A DNA stretch of 64,000 bases from Panorpa germanica (Eukaryota; Arthropoda; Insecta; Mecoptera; Panorpidae): the NCBI GenBank assembly GCA_963678705.1, contig OY783217.1:9176001-9240000 (forward strand). Reading direction: 5' to 3'. The translations under genes were made by a program, and so were the position numbers. Shown here in pieces: positions 36,801-47,843 of the stretch. The notes under the pieces are model-generated. The model saw nothing but the letters and a program-made list of their open reading frames with translations, ran no database searches and was not told where the DNA came from. Positions within the stretch are counted from its first letter, which is position 1. Each line of letters opens with the position of its first letter.

Positions 36801-37475
36801 TTAGTTCACAATTTTAAATTGTTTAAATTATTCTTAAAGTTGTAATGATGAAACATACGGGAAATAAAATTAGAAGTGGTGGAGTTGATTTATTGTGAAA
36901 GAGAGTAAAATAGGTTACAAAACATTTTAAATTAAGTAAATTCGTTTACGTAACAGCTAACTGTTACTATGTTAGATAAAACCTTAGTTGCTTAGCGGTT
37001 ATATACATTTTTACTTGTTTCTACATTCAGAAAACAAAAATTTTAATTTATTAGCAGTTCATTGAAACGAAATTCTATTTACAAATCAGAGCGCAGTTTA
37101 AATAAATCACGAATCTAATAATGCATTTGCGGTGTACTTGCGCGTATATTTGTGGACGAGTACGTTTGTTTGATATCATTTATTTACCTTCATTTGGATC
37201 ATTTTGAACTCATTTCATATTTCTGCAATATACAAGCTATATGTTTATACAAATATACTCAATTTACAATTCTATAAACATTATTTTTCCAACAATTTTC
37301 AATTTACTATTTTATTATAACCTCGGCTCTATGTCGTAGCATATACAACATCAGGAATGATTGAATATTGAAAATATCAAACGTCACAGCATTTGTCAAT
37401 TTGGATTTAGAATTACATTACGCCCTTCATCGTTGATCGTTCATCGTTTATCGTTTGGTTTTCATACCTACGGAT
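33840..37475. other. Intergenic, AT-rich, with GC patches
   Basis: No gene recognised. Patches at about 34,150-34,340 and 35,340-35,780 are less AT-rich; the latter contains GGCCCCGGGG and GCGAGGCCCGGGTGG. Frames of up to 99 codons are present without motifs. Confidence 0.35.
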
Positions 37476-37484
37476 AGATGTCAG
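37476..37484. repeat. Foldback target-site duplication, left copy
   Basis: AGATGTCAG abuts the outer end of the left arm and is repeated exactly at 50,662-50,670. Confidence 0.85.
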
Positions 37485-37590
37485 ACGTCGGTGAAGTTCG
37501 CAGCGCCGTCTAGCAGCGCGATGGAAACTAGTGGTGTCAATAACATAGCTGTCTACAGTCTCATAGAGAATATTCGAAATTGCTATTATA
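37485..37590 (+). repeat. Terminal inverted repeat, left end
   Basis: Starts ACGTCGGTGAAGTTCGCAGC. It contains two close copies of an AGCGC word (GCAGCGCCG and TAGCAGCGCGA), then ATGGAAACTAGTGGTGT. Matched in reverse at about 50,556-50,661 with a few substitutions. The TAGCAGCGCGA word also occurs inside the 33-bp insert found in some array units. Confidence 0.8.
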
Positions 37591-37867
37591 CAGTTCAAAT
37601 GCAAACTTAACCGTCATTATTGTTACTATTGACATAAATACAAAATGTAATAATAGAAAATAAACATTTGCAATCATATATTAGCACTAAGGAATAATAA
37701 ACGCCTATACAAAAATAGAATTATTTTAACGAATATGCAAACATTAGAATAAGTAACTTCTCATCTTTATTTTTATAAAATACTTAACACGTTAAGAGTG
37801 TTTACTTTAAATAACTATATTTTAAATTCAAAACAATATAATATTCGGAATTAGAGGAATTTGAATA

Positions 37868-40800
37868 GTGTTGTATTTCATACACTCAGGTAAATATGCT
37901 GATATAAAAACTGAAAAAAAACGAATTATACATTTTTATTTTTTAATAAAATTAAACGTGTGTATAGTATACACTATACATAACAATAATTTAAATTCAA
38001 AACCATGGGAAAATAAGTTAGATTCGGAGATACAGGTCTTTGAAAAGTGTTATATTTCATACGCACAGGTATACATGGTGATATAAAAACTCAAAAAAAA
38101 GGAATTATACATATTTATTTTTTAATAAAATTAAACGTGTGTATAGTATACACTATACATAACAATAATTTAAATTCAAAACCAGGAGAAAATAAATTAG
38201 ATTCGGAGGTACAGGTCTTTGAAAAGTGTTATATTTCATACGCACAGGTATACATGGTGATATAAAAACTCAAAAAAAAGGAATTATACATATTTATTTT
38301 TTAATAAAATTAAACGTGTGTATAGTATACACTATACATAACAATAATTTAAATTCAAAACCAGGAGAAAATAAATTAGATTCGGAGGTACAGGTCTTTG
38401 AAAAGTGTTATATTTCATACGCACAGATATACATGGTGATATAAAGCGCAAGTAATCAAAGATAGCAGCGCGAAGATAAACTCAAAAAAAAGGAATTATA
38501 CATCTTTATTTTTTAATAAAATTAAACGTGTGTATAGTATACACTATACATAACAATAATTTAAATTCAAAACCATGAAAAAATAAATTAGATTCGGAGA
38601 TACAGGTCTTTGAAAAGTGTTATATTTTATACGCACAGATATACATGGTGATATAAAAACTCAAAAAAAAGGAATTATACATATTTATTTTTTAATAAAA
38701 TTTAACATGTGTATAGTATACACTATACATAACAATAATTTAAATTCAAAACCAGGAGAAAATAAATTAGATTCGGAGGTACAGGTCTTTGAAAAGTGTT
38801 ATATTTTATACGCACAGATATACATGGTGATATAAAAACTCAAAAAAAAGGAATTATACATATTTATTTTTTAATAAAATTAAACGTGTGTATAGTATAC
38901 ACTATACATAACAATAATTTAAATTCAAAACCATGGGAAAATAAGTTAGATTCGGAGATACAGGTCTTTGAAAAGTGTTATATTTCATACGCACAGATAT
39001 ACATGGTGATATAAAGCGCAAGTAATCAAAGATAGCAGCGCGAAGATAAACTCAAAAAAAAGAATTATACATATTTATTTTTTAATAAAATTAAACATGT
39101 GTATAGTATACACTATACATAACAATAATTTAAATTCAAAACCAGGAGAAAATAAATTAGATTCGGAGGTACAGGTCTTTGAAAAGTGTTATATTTTATA
39201 CGCACAGATATACATGGTAATATAAAAACTCAAAAAAAAGGAATTATACATATTTATTTTTTAATAAAATTAAACGTGTGTATAGTATACACTATACATA
39301 ACAATAATTTAAATTCAAAACCAGGAGAAAATAAATTAGATTCGGAGGTACAGGTCTTTGAAAAGTGTTATATTTTATACGCACAGATATACATGGTAAT
39401 ATAAAAACTCAAAAAAAAGAAATTATACATATTTATTTTTTAATAAAATTAAACATGTGTATAGTATACACTATACATAACAATAATTTAAATTCAAAAC
39501 CAGGAGAAAATAAATTAGATTCGGAGGTACAGGTCTTTGAAAAGTGTTATATTTTATACGCACAGATATACATGGTAATATAAAAACTCAAAAAAAAGGA
39601 ATTATACATATTTATTTTTTAATAAAATTTAACATGTGTATAGTATACACTATACATAACAATAATTAAAATTCAAAACCAGGAGAAAATAAATTAGATT
39701 CGGAGGTACAGGTCTTGGAAAAGTGTTATATTTTATACGCACAGATATACATGGTAATATAAAAACTCAAAAAAAAGGAATTATACATATTTATTTTTTA
39801 ATAAAATTAAACGTGTGTATAGTATACACTATACATAACAATAATTTAAATTCAAAACCAGGAGAAAATAAATTAGATTCGGAGGTACAGGTCTTTGAAA
39901 AGTGTTATATTTCATACGCACAGGTATACATGGTGATATAAAAACTCAAAAAAAAGGAATTATACATATTTATTTTTTAATAAAATTAAACGTGTGTATA
40001 GTATACACTATACATAACAATAATTTAAATTTAAAACCAGGAGAAAATAAATTAGATTCGGAGGTACAGGTCTTTGAAAAGTGTTATATTTTATACGCAC
40101 AGATATACATGGTGATATAAAAACTCAAAAAAAAGGAATTATACATATTTATTTTTTAATAAAATTAAACGTGTGTATAGTATACACTATACATAACAAT
40201 AATTTAAATTCAAAACCATGGGAAAATAAGTTAGATTCAGAGATACAGGTCTTTGAAAAGTGTTATATTTCATACGCACAGATATACATGGTGATATAAA
40301 AACTCAAAAAAAAGGAATTATACATATTTATTTTTTAATAAAATTGAACATGTGTATAGTATACACTATACATAACAATAATTTAAATTTAAAACCAGGA
40401 GAAAATAAATTAGATTCGGAGGTACAGGTCTTTGAAAAGTGTTATATTTTATACGCACAGATATACATGGTGATATAAAAACTCAAAAAAAAGGAATTAT
40501 ACATATTTATTTTTTAATAAAATTAAACGTGTGTATAGTATACACTATACATAACAATAATTTAAATTCAAAACCATGGGAAAATAAGTTAGATTCGGAG
40601 ATACAGGTCTTTGAAAAGTGTTATATTTCATACGCACAGATATACATGGTGATATAAAGCGCAAGTAATCAAAGATAGCAGCGCGAAGATAAACTCAAAA
40701 AAAAGGAATTATACATATTTATTTTTTAATAAAATTAAACGTGTGTATAGTATACACTATACATAACAATAATTTAAATTCAAAACCAGGAGAAAATAAA

Positions 40801-42155
40801 TTAGATTCGGAGGTACAGGTCTTTAAAAAGTGTTATATTTTATACGCACAGATATACATGGTAATATAAAAACTCAAAAAAAAGGAATTATACATATTTA
40901 TTTTTTAATAAAATTAAACATGTGTATAGTATACACTATACATAACAATAATTTAAATTCAAAACCAGGAGAAAATAAATTAGATTCGGAGGTACAGGTC
41001 TTTGAAAAGTGTTATATTTTATACGCACAGATATACATGGTAATATAAAAACTCAAAAAAAAGGAATTATACATATTTATTTTTTAATAAAATTTAACAT
41101 GTGTATAGTATACACTATACATAACAATAATTTAAATTCAAAACCAGGAGAAAATAAATTAGATTCGGAGGTACAGGTCTTGGAAAAGTGTTATATTTTA
41201 TACGCACAGATATACATGGTAATATAAAAACTCAAAAAAAAGGAATTATACATATTTATTTTTTAATAAAATTAAACGTGTGTATAGTATACACTATACA
41301 TAACAATAATTTAAATTCAAAACCATGGGAAAATAAGTTAGATTCAGAGATACAGGTCTTTGAAAAGTGTTATATTTCATACGCACAGATATACATGGTG
41401 ATATAAAAACTCAAAAAAAAGGAATTATACATATTTATTTTTTAATAAAATTGAACATGTGTATAGTATACACTATACATAACAATAATTTAAATTTAAA
41501 ACCAGGAGAAAATAAATTAGATTCGGAGGTACAGGTCTTTGAAAAGTGTTATATTTTATACGCACAGATATACATGGTGATATAAAAACTCAAAAAAAAG
41601 GAATTATACATATTTATTTTTTAATAAAATTAAACGTGTGTATAGTATACACTATACATAACAATAATTTAAATTCAAAACCATGGGAAAATAAGTTAGA
41701 TTCGGAGATACAGGTCTTTGAAAAGTGTTATATTTCATACGCACAGATATACATGGTGATATAAAGCGCAAGTAATCAAAGATAGCAGCGCGAAGATAAA
41801 CTCAAAAAAAAGGAATTATACATATTTATTTTTTAATAAAATTAAACATGTGTATAGTATACACTATACATAACAATAATTTAAATTCAAAACCAGGAGA
41901 AAATAAATTAGATTCGGAGGTACAGGTCTTTGAAAAGTGTTATATTTTATACGCACAGATATACATGGTAATATAAAAACTCAAAAAAAAGGAATTATAC
42001 ATATTTATTTTTTAATAAAATTAAACGTGTGTATAGTATACACTATACATAACAATAATTTAAATTCAAAACCAGGAGAAAATAAATTAGATTCGGAGGT
42101 ACAGGTCTTTGAAAAGTGTTATATTTCATACGCACAGATAAAGATGCTGATATAA
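37868..42155 (+). repeat. Tandem array, 23 units of 179 bp (left arm)
   Basis: Unit starts fall every 179 bases (37,868; 38,047; 38,226; ...), except four steps of 211-212 caused by a 33-bp insert at 38,446, 39,016, 40,659 and 41,766. Every full unit has TGTATAGT-ATAC-ACTATACA, an 8-bp stem with a 4-base loop. Edge units are the most diverged and middle units nearly identical, the pattern made by unequal exchange. The 72-codon frame in each unit shifts phase between units and is not taken as coding. Confidence 0.95.
38446..38478 (+). repeat. 33-bp insert with terminal-repeat motif (first of six)
   Basis: The insert starts GCGCAAGTAATC and contains TAGCAGCGCGA (38,463-38,473), the same 11-mer as in the terminal inverted repeat. 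Other copies: 39,016-39,048, 40,659-40,691, 41,766-41,798, and reversed at 48,917-48,949 and 49,666-49,698. Confidence 0.8.
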
Positions 42156-42169
42156 AAACTCAAAAAAAA

Positions 42170-42951
42170 AAAAGAAATTATACATCTTTATTTTTCAATA
42201 ATATTTAACATGTGTATTATACATTACTATATTTTAAATTCAAAACAATTTAAAAATATTATAGGTTCGGTAGTACAGGTTAATGTAAAAAGAAATAGTT
42301 TATTTTATTGTGAATAATTTTTAAATATGCTGGTAACATCTAGTATTTTAAATTATGTCGCAATAACGCTCACAGATGACACTGTTATAAAAAATATTTT
42401 TCTGTATAATAAGCGAAATACGTTCAGGAATTTGGGGATTCCCTGTTCATTTTGCCGCCAAGCTGTCTGTCATAATTTGTCATTAACGCTTAATATTACT
42501 GTGTAAATAAATTATTGGGTGATTTGTGCTGAAACACTTTAAAACTGTAAGTACCTTTATTTCGTTATACTAACTGTTGTTATATGCATACATATATATA
42601 TAGTATTTTATTTTTATTAACATCATATCGAAATAATCTTTTTTTTTAATTACTTCTAATAATATTATATTCTATAACAGTAAAATTCTATTATTACATC
42701 TACTTATTAAAGAACAATGATTAAACAACAACATAATGGATCAAGAAATTACTAACATCAATCCATTAACTATTGCCAATTTTTGGGCTGCGCTGATTAT
42801 TACTAAAGAAATTGAAATATTGTTTATTATTACTTATTACTATGTTTATTATTACACTACTGTTATAATATAATACATACATTTCTTGAGAAGACGTTTT
42901 CAAATAGATTTTCTAAGGAGTAAACTACAACTATGATATTATTTATTTCAG
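42170..42951 (+). promoter_or_regulatory. Upstream region and leader intron of the left SGNH gene
   Basis: A consensus splice donor (ACT|GTAAGTACC, intron from 42,547) and an acceptor (TTATTTCAG ending 42,951) define a likely 5' UTR exon ending at 42,546 and a second one starting at 42,952 that carries the start codon. The promoter would lie in about 42,300-42,500; no clear TATA box. A 45-codon frame in the intron (42,736-42,873, MDQEITNINPLTIANFW, then a hydrophobic tail) may be chance. Mirror copy at 47,048-47,829. Confidence 0.45.
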
Positions 42952-43031
42952 TCACTTCAATTAGATTAGCAATAAGTTGGTTATCAAGAACAACTTTGAA
43001 ATTGTTGAAGCGTAGCAGAACACAATAAAAT

Positions 43032-43888
43032 ATGGTAAGATTAAAAATGGATTACTATTACATATAATAGAACAAATAATAGTCTGAAGTAATTGACTAA
43101 CTTAATATTCTAGGACCGTGAATACTACTTATTTGGTAGCAGCTCTTTAGTGCGCTATGGAAAATGTGTTTTTAACATTCCACGAAAAGTGAAAAAGGTA
43201 GACAGAGCTGTAAGTGGAAGAACTGCTCGACAGTTGGAATGCAGCCTTCGTCACGTAAAAGAGAGCGACGCAAAAATAAAAAAAGGTTTGGTGATGATTG
43301 GAATAAACGATGTTATAAATGTAAGTAAAATATAACTATTCACAATGAAATCAAAATATCTGAATATTTATAATACTATATATAATAAAATATTTTCAGA
43401 ACTGTTCACCAAGGAAGTTCAAGCAAATAATTCAATCAATTGCAAAGAAGCTAAAAGGCATACGCGTGATTTGGCTAACACTTCCAACACCTCCAAGATT
43501 TATGATGGACAAGAAAAAATTAATGCTGTTGGATATATACAACAACCATATTGTTAAATTAGAAAAACGTAATACAACTTACAATACAAGTAATACAAGT
43601 AAATCAAATAAACAATGCATAGTATTGAAAATATTTTATTTAATTATAGAAGACCATATAACAGTATTAGACATACGTAACGAATTTAAAGAAAACAGTG
43701 GAGAAGTAAAGGAAACATTCTTTGAAAGGTAAATATTATAAAGTTATATCTTACTGAAACCTAACTGAAATTTTAATAATATTTTTATTCTAAATTGAAG
43801 GTATTACCATGATGGCAGGACGGATCTGCTACATTGGAACTTAAGAGGGATTAATGCAGCAGAAGCATTAGTTAAAAAATATCTATAA
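43032..43888 (+). CDS. SGNH (GDSL-like) hydrolase, left-arm copy
   Basis: Five coding exons: 43,032-43,034 (ATG), 43,114-43,320, 43,400-43,568, 43,650-43,728 and 43,801-43,888. All junctions are GT-AG and the sum is 181 codons. The third intron (81 bp) is in frame and could be retained. SGNH blocks in order: FGSSSL around Ser11 (nucleophile candidate; GSS replaces GDS), AVSGRTA with Gly36, IGINDV with Gly64-Ile-Asn66-Asp67, and DLLHWNLRG with Asp161-x-x-His164. TLPTPPR at 97-103 fits the strand after block III. No signal peptide or membrane segment, so probably cytosolic. The family hydrolyses esters, thioesters and acyl groups; substrate unknown. Size fits a minimal single-domain member. The second copy at 46,111-46,967 is inverted and identical at every point compared. 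Confidence 0.75.
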
Positions 43889-44098
43889 TCCTTAATAATC
43901 CTTTCTTTTTGGCTGACTTTTGTTAATGAAATCTTTGTTTTTATTATATATTAATTGTGTGTGCCTTTCGGCTTTACAATCTACAGTATTATATTTCTAA
44001 TACATTTCATTCCTATATACATTCAAACTTAAAACTAAACTTAAAATATTCTAGACTTTTACTACTTCCAAAAGTGCTTTCTGCTTCTTCTTCTTTTG

Positions 44099-44599
44099 AC
44101 CCTCTCTATTATTCTCCACCAGCTTATTTGAAATCTTTGTTTATCATATTAAAGTTTGGTTTTTTCTTTATACTAAAAATTTCATATTTAGGTAATTTCA
44201 CTTTCATTTTAATTTCCAAATTTATAAATTCCTTTGCTAATTTATCTGCAATTTAGTTTCCTCTTATTGTGTATCTTAATACACAATGTCTTTATATCCA
44301 CATTTATTTTATGGTATTAGTTTTGTAAATTAAATTGAAATAAAGCTTCTTAATTCAGCATGTCAATATATTATTATTTCATTTGTGGTCATTTGAATAT
44401 TTTGTAAAACACATAAAGAATCTGATATTATTTATTATAATTTCATTTGTATTTAATTATCTTTCCAATGCATTTAATATTGCTAATTTTTTACCAGTAT
44501 AGGAACATACCTTGTTATTTAATTTAAATTTAGCATACAAATAATTAGTTTTTTTCTAAATCAATGGCAAAAAAGTACAGCTTGAGATTTTTCTACTGA
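44099..44599 (-). pseudogene. LINE RT/RNase H relic in the left arm
   Basis: Mirror image of 45,400-45,900. Read on the minus strand it gives CSYTGKKLAILNALER, then, 80 codons on in the same frame, IRGN*IADKLAKEF, where the stop replaces the conserved Glu of the LINE RNase H motif GNEIADKLAKE. Several stops interrupt it. It lies just downstream of the SGNH gene, on the opposite strand. Confidence 0.6.
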
Positions 44600-44718
44600 A
44601 ATTGAACTTTATATGAAAAATTATTAGTTATTATATGTAATATTAATATACGAGTTAAATATTTTAATTTAAAAATGGAATTAAAATTTGAAATGAAATT
44701 CATTTTATACAAAAAAGA

Positions 44719-45280
44719 CTGTGGTCGTTTGCGACGGAGGTCAGTGCTAGTACTATTTAAAACAATACAGATATCAGTACAGATAACAATAAGAGATATC
44801 ACAATCGACAGCTTGATTTTGATCTTCTCTTCCCTTTTGCTTCTGGTGATACTGATTCATGCAGTGGATCTGTGTAGAAAAGGTTCCAGCAACTGGTACT
44901 GTAAAGCAGTAAAGTTATAATAGTAATAGTAATCATAATAATAATAATAATAATAGTAATTTACTCGTTAGTTAATCTATTTGTAAACGTCTTTTCAAGA
45001 AATGTATGTATTATATTATAACAGTAGTGTAATAAATAATAAACAATATTTCATGATACATAAACAAATAAATGTAGCAGCTATACCAAGCGAGCAGGTG
45101 AGTATCATAGCCAGGAGGGGAAGGATAGGTATGGAAATGGAATTAGAATAAGAAGGACAATAACAAAACTGAAAAGAGTAATACATAAAAATAAGGTACA
45201 ATAAGAAAATAATTTTGTTACACTAGTAATACTCGTATGTGAATATAACTTTATTAATATATGTATATACTATGAAAAAC
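44719..45280. other. Central spacer (loop) of the foldback element
   Basis: 562 bp not shared inversely between the arms. It holds an (ATA)n-like run at about 44,931-44,965, a third, diverged copy of arm sequence (44,957-45,056, related to 47,062-47,190) and a 5' GC-richer part. A frame from 44,675 to 44,920 (81 codons, one hydrophobic stretch SLILIFSSLLLLVILI) starts in the arm and is not recognised. No transposase motif. Confidence 0.7.
44957..45056 (-). repeat. Third, diverged copy of leader-intron sequence in the spacer
   Basis: CAAGAAATGTATGTATTATA and AACAGTAGTGTAATAA, preceded by a CTATTTG..AACGTCTT word, follow right-arm 47,091-47,150. TTTACTCGTTAG at the left edge corresponds to TTTACTCCTTAG at 47,078. 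Differences include the loss of a short stretch near 47,157-47,175. Same orientation as the right arm. Confidence 0.7.
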
Positions 45281-45399
45281 TCTTTTTTGTATAAAATGAA
45301 TTTCATTTCAAATTTTAATTCCATTTTTAAATTAAAATATTTAACTCGTATATTAATATTACATATAATAACTAATAATTTTTCATATAAAGTTCAATT

Positions 45400-45900
45400 T
45401 CAGTAGAAAAATCTCAAGCTGTACTTTTTTGCCATTGATTTAGAAAAAAACTAATTATTTGTATGCTAAATTTAAATTAAATAACAAGGTATGTTCCTAT
45501 ACTGGTAAAAAATTAGCAATATTAAATGCATTGGAAAGATAATTAAATACAAATGAAATTATAATAAATAATATCAGATTCTTTATGTGTTTTACAAAAT
45601 ATTCAAATGACCACAAATGAAATAATAATATATTGACATGCTGAATTAAGAAGCTTTATTTCAATTTAATTTACAAAACTAATACCATAAAATAAATGTG
45701 GATATAAAGACATTGTGTATTAAGATACACAATAAGAGGAAACTAAATTGCAGATAAATTAGCAAAGGAATTTATAAATTTGGAAATTAAAATGAAAGTG
45801 AAATTACCTAAATATGAAATTTTTAGTATAAAGAAAAAACCAAACTTTAATATGATAAACAAAGATTTCAAATAAGCTGGTGGAGAATAATAGAGAGGGT
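45400..45900 (+). pseudogene. LINE RT/RNase H relic in the right arm
   Basis: The frame from 45,489 reads VCSYTGKKLAILNALER, resembling the first helix region of LINE RNase H domains. In the same frame at 45,735-45,770 it reads RGN*IADKLAKE, the conserved RNase H end with one stop. Upstream, SVEKSQAVLF (about 45,403-45,432, other frame) fits the end of a reverse transcriptase. About seven in-frame stops. Related sequence outside the element: 31,921-32,040. Confidence 0.6.
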
Positions 45901-46110
45901 CAAAAGAAGAAGAAGCAGAAAGCACTTTTGGAAGTAGTAAAAGTCTAGAATATTTTAAGTTTAGTTTTAAGTTTGAATGTATATAGGAATGAAATGTATT
46001 AGAAATATAATACTGTAGATTGTAAAGCCGAAAGGCACACACAATTAATATATAATAAAAACAAAGATTTCATTAACAAAAGTCAGCCAAAAAGAAAGGA
46101 TTATTAAGGA

Positions 46111-46967
46111 TTATAGATATTTTTTAACTAATGCTTCTGCTGCATTAATCCCTCTTAAGTTCCAATGTAGCAGATCCGTCCTGCCATCATGGTAATACCT
46201 TCAATTTAGAATAAAAATATTATTAAAATTTCAGTTAGGTTTCAGTAAGATATAACTTTATAATATTTACCTTTCAAAGAATGTTTCCTTTACTTCTCCA
46301 CTGTTTTCTTTAAATTCGTTACGTATGTCTAATACTGTTATATGGTCTTCTATAATTAAATAAAATATTTTCAATACTATGCATTGTTTATTTGATTTAC
46401 TTGTATTACTTGTATTGTAAGTTGTATTACGTTTTTCTAATTTAACAATATGGTTGTTGTATATATCCAACAGCATTAATTTTTTCTTGTCCATCATAAA
46501 TCTTGGAGGTGTTGGAAGTGTTAGCCAAATCACGCGTATGCCTTTTAGCTTCTTTGCAATTGATTGAATTATTTGCTTGAACTTCCTTGGTGAACAGTTC
46601 TGAAAATATTTTATTATATATAGTATTATAAATATTCAGATATTTTGATTTCATTGTGAATAGTTATATTTTACTTACATTTATAACATCGTTTATTCCA
46701 ATCATCACCAAACCTTTTTTTATTTTTGCGTCGCTCTCTTTTACGTGACGAAGGCTGCATTCCAACTGTCGAGCAGTTCTTCCACTTACAGCTCTGTCTA
46801 CCTTTTTCACTTTTCGTGGAATGTTAAAAACACATTTTCCATAGCGCACTAAAGAGCTGCTACCAAATAAGTAGTATTCACGGTCCTAGAATATTAAGTT
46901 AGTCAATTACTTCAGACTATTATTTGTTCTATTATATGTAATAGTAATCCATTTTTAATCTTACCAT
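46111..46967 (-). CDS. SGNH (GDSL-like) hydrolase, right-arm copy
   Basis: Exact inverted counterpart of the left-arm gene. Coding exons: 46,965-46,967, 46,679-46,885, 46,431-46,599, 46,271-46,349 and 46,111-46,198. Same splice signals, 181 codons, and the same Ser11, Gly36, Asn66, Asp161 and His164 candidates. No difference seen between the two copies across the exons. The two genes converge on the spacer, so read-through from both would make complementary RNA. An introduced difference would be expected to be erased by conversion between the arms. Confidence 0.75.
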
Positions 46968-47047
46968 ATTTTATTGTGTTCTGCTACGCTTCAACAATTT
47001 CAAAGTTGTTCTTGATAACCAACTTATTGCTAATCTAATTGAAGTGA

Positions 47048-47829
47048 CTGAAATAAATAATATCATAGTTGTAGTTTACTCCTTAGAAAATCTATTTGAA
47101 AACGTCTTCTCAAGAAATGTATGTATTATATTATAACAGTAGTGTAATAATAAACATAGTAATAAGTAATAATAAACAATATTTCAATTTCTTTAGTAAT
47201 AATCAGCGCAGCCCAAAAATTGGCAATAGTTAATGGATTGATGTTAGTAATTTCTTGATCCATTATGTTGTTGTTTAATCATTGTTCTTTAATAAGTAGA
47301 TGTAATAATAGAATTTTACTGTTATAGAATATAATATTATTAGAAGTAATTAAAAAAAAAGATTATTTCGATATGATGTTAATAAAAATAAAATACTATA
47401 TATATATGTATGCATATAACAACAGTTAGTATAACGAAATAAAGGTACTTACAGTTTTAAAGTGTTTCAGCACAAATCACCCAATAATTTATTTACACAG
47501 TAATATTAAGCGTTAATGACAAATTATGACAGACAGCTTGGCGGCAAAATGAACAGGGAATCCCCAAATTCCTGAACGTATTTCGCTTATTATACAGAAA
47601 AATATTTTTTATAACAGTGTCATCTGTGAGCGTTATTGCGACATAATTTAAAATACTAGATGTTACCAGCATATTTAAAAATTATTCACAATAAAATAAA
47701 CTATTTCTTTTTACATTAACCTGTACTACCGAACCTATAATATTTTTAAATTGTTTTGAATTTAAAATATAGTAATGTATAATACACATGTTAAATATTA
47801 TTGAAAAATAAAGATGTATAATTTCTTTT
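47048..47829 (-). promoter_or_regulatory. Upstream region and leader intron of the right SGNH gene
   Basis: Mirror of 42,170-42,951: leader intron 47,048-47,452, with the 5' UTR exon starting at 47,453. The upstream sequence is identical as compared, so both genes should be driven alike. Confidence 0.45.
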
Positions 47830-47843
47830 TTTTTTTTGAGTTT

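Larger units (their letters stand above)
37485..44718 (+). repeat. Left inverted arm
   Basis: Order from outside: terminal inverted repeat (about 37,485-37,590), AT-rich subterminal DNA, 179-bp array (37,868-42,155), gene leader, SGNH gene, LINE relic. The inner 2.9 kb (about 41,800-44,718) is colinear with 45,281-48,200 without any length change and identical wherever I compared it. The outermost 50 bases differ from the right arm at three positions. Confidence 0.88.

Noticed and set aside
37868..42155. A family of 72-codon frames, one per array unit (both arms)
   Set aside because: The unit length, 179 or 212 bases, is not a multiple of three, and each frame overlaps the next in another phase. 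The frames reflect AT-rich repeat sequence and there is no sign of a start context or domain.
43957..44256. 99-codon frame downstream of each SGNH gene
   Set aside because: It is antisense to the LINE RNase H relic and shows no domain of its own.
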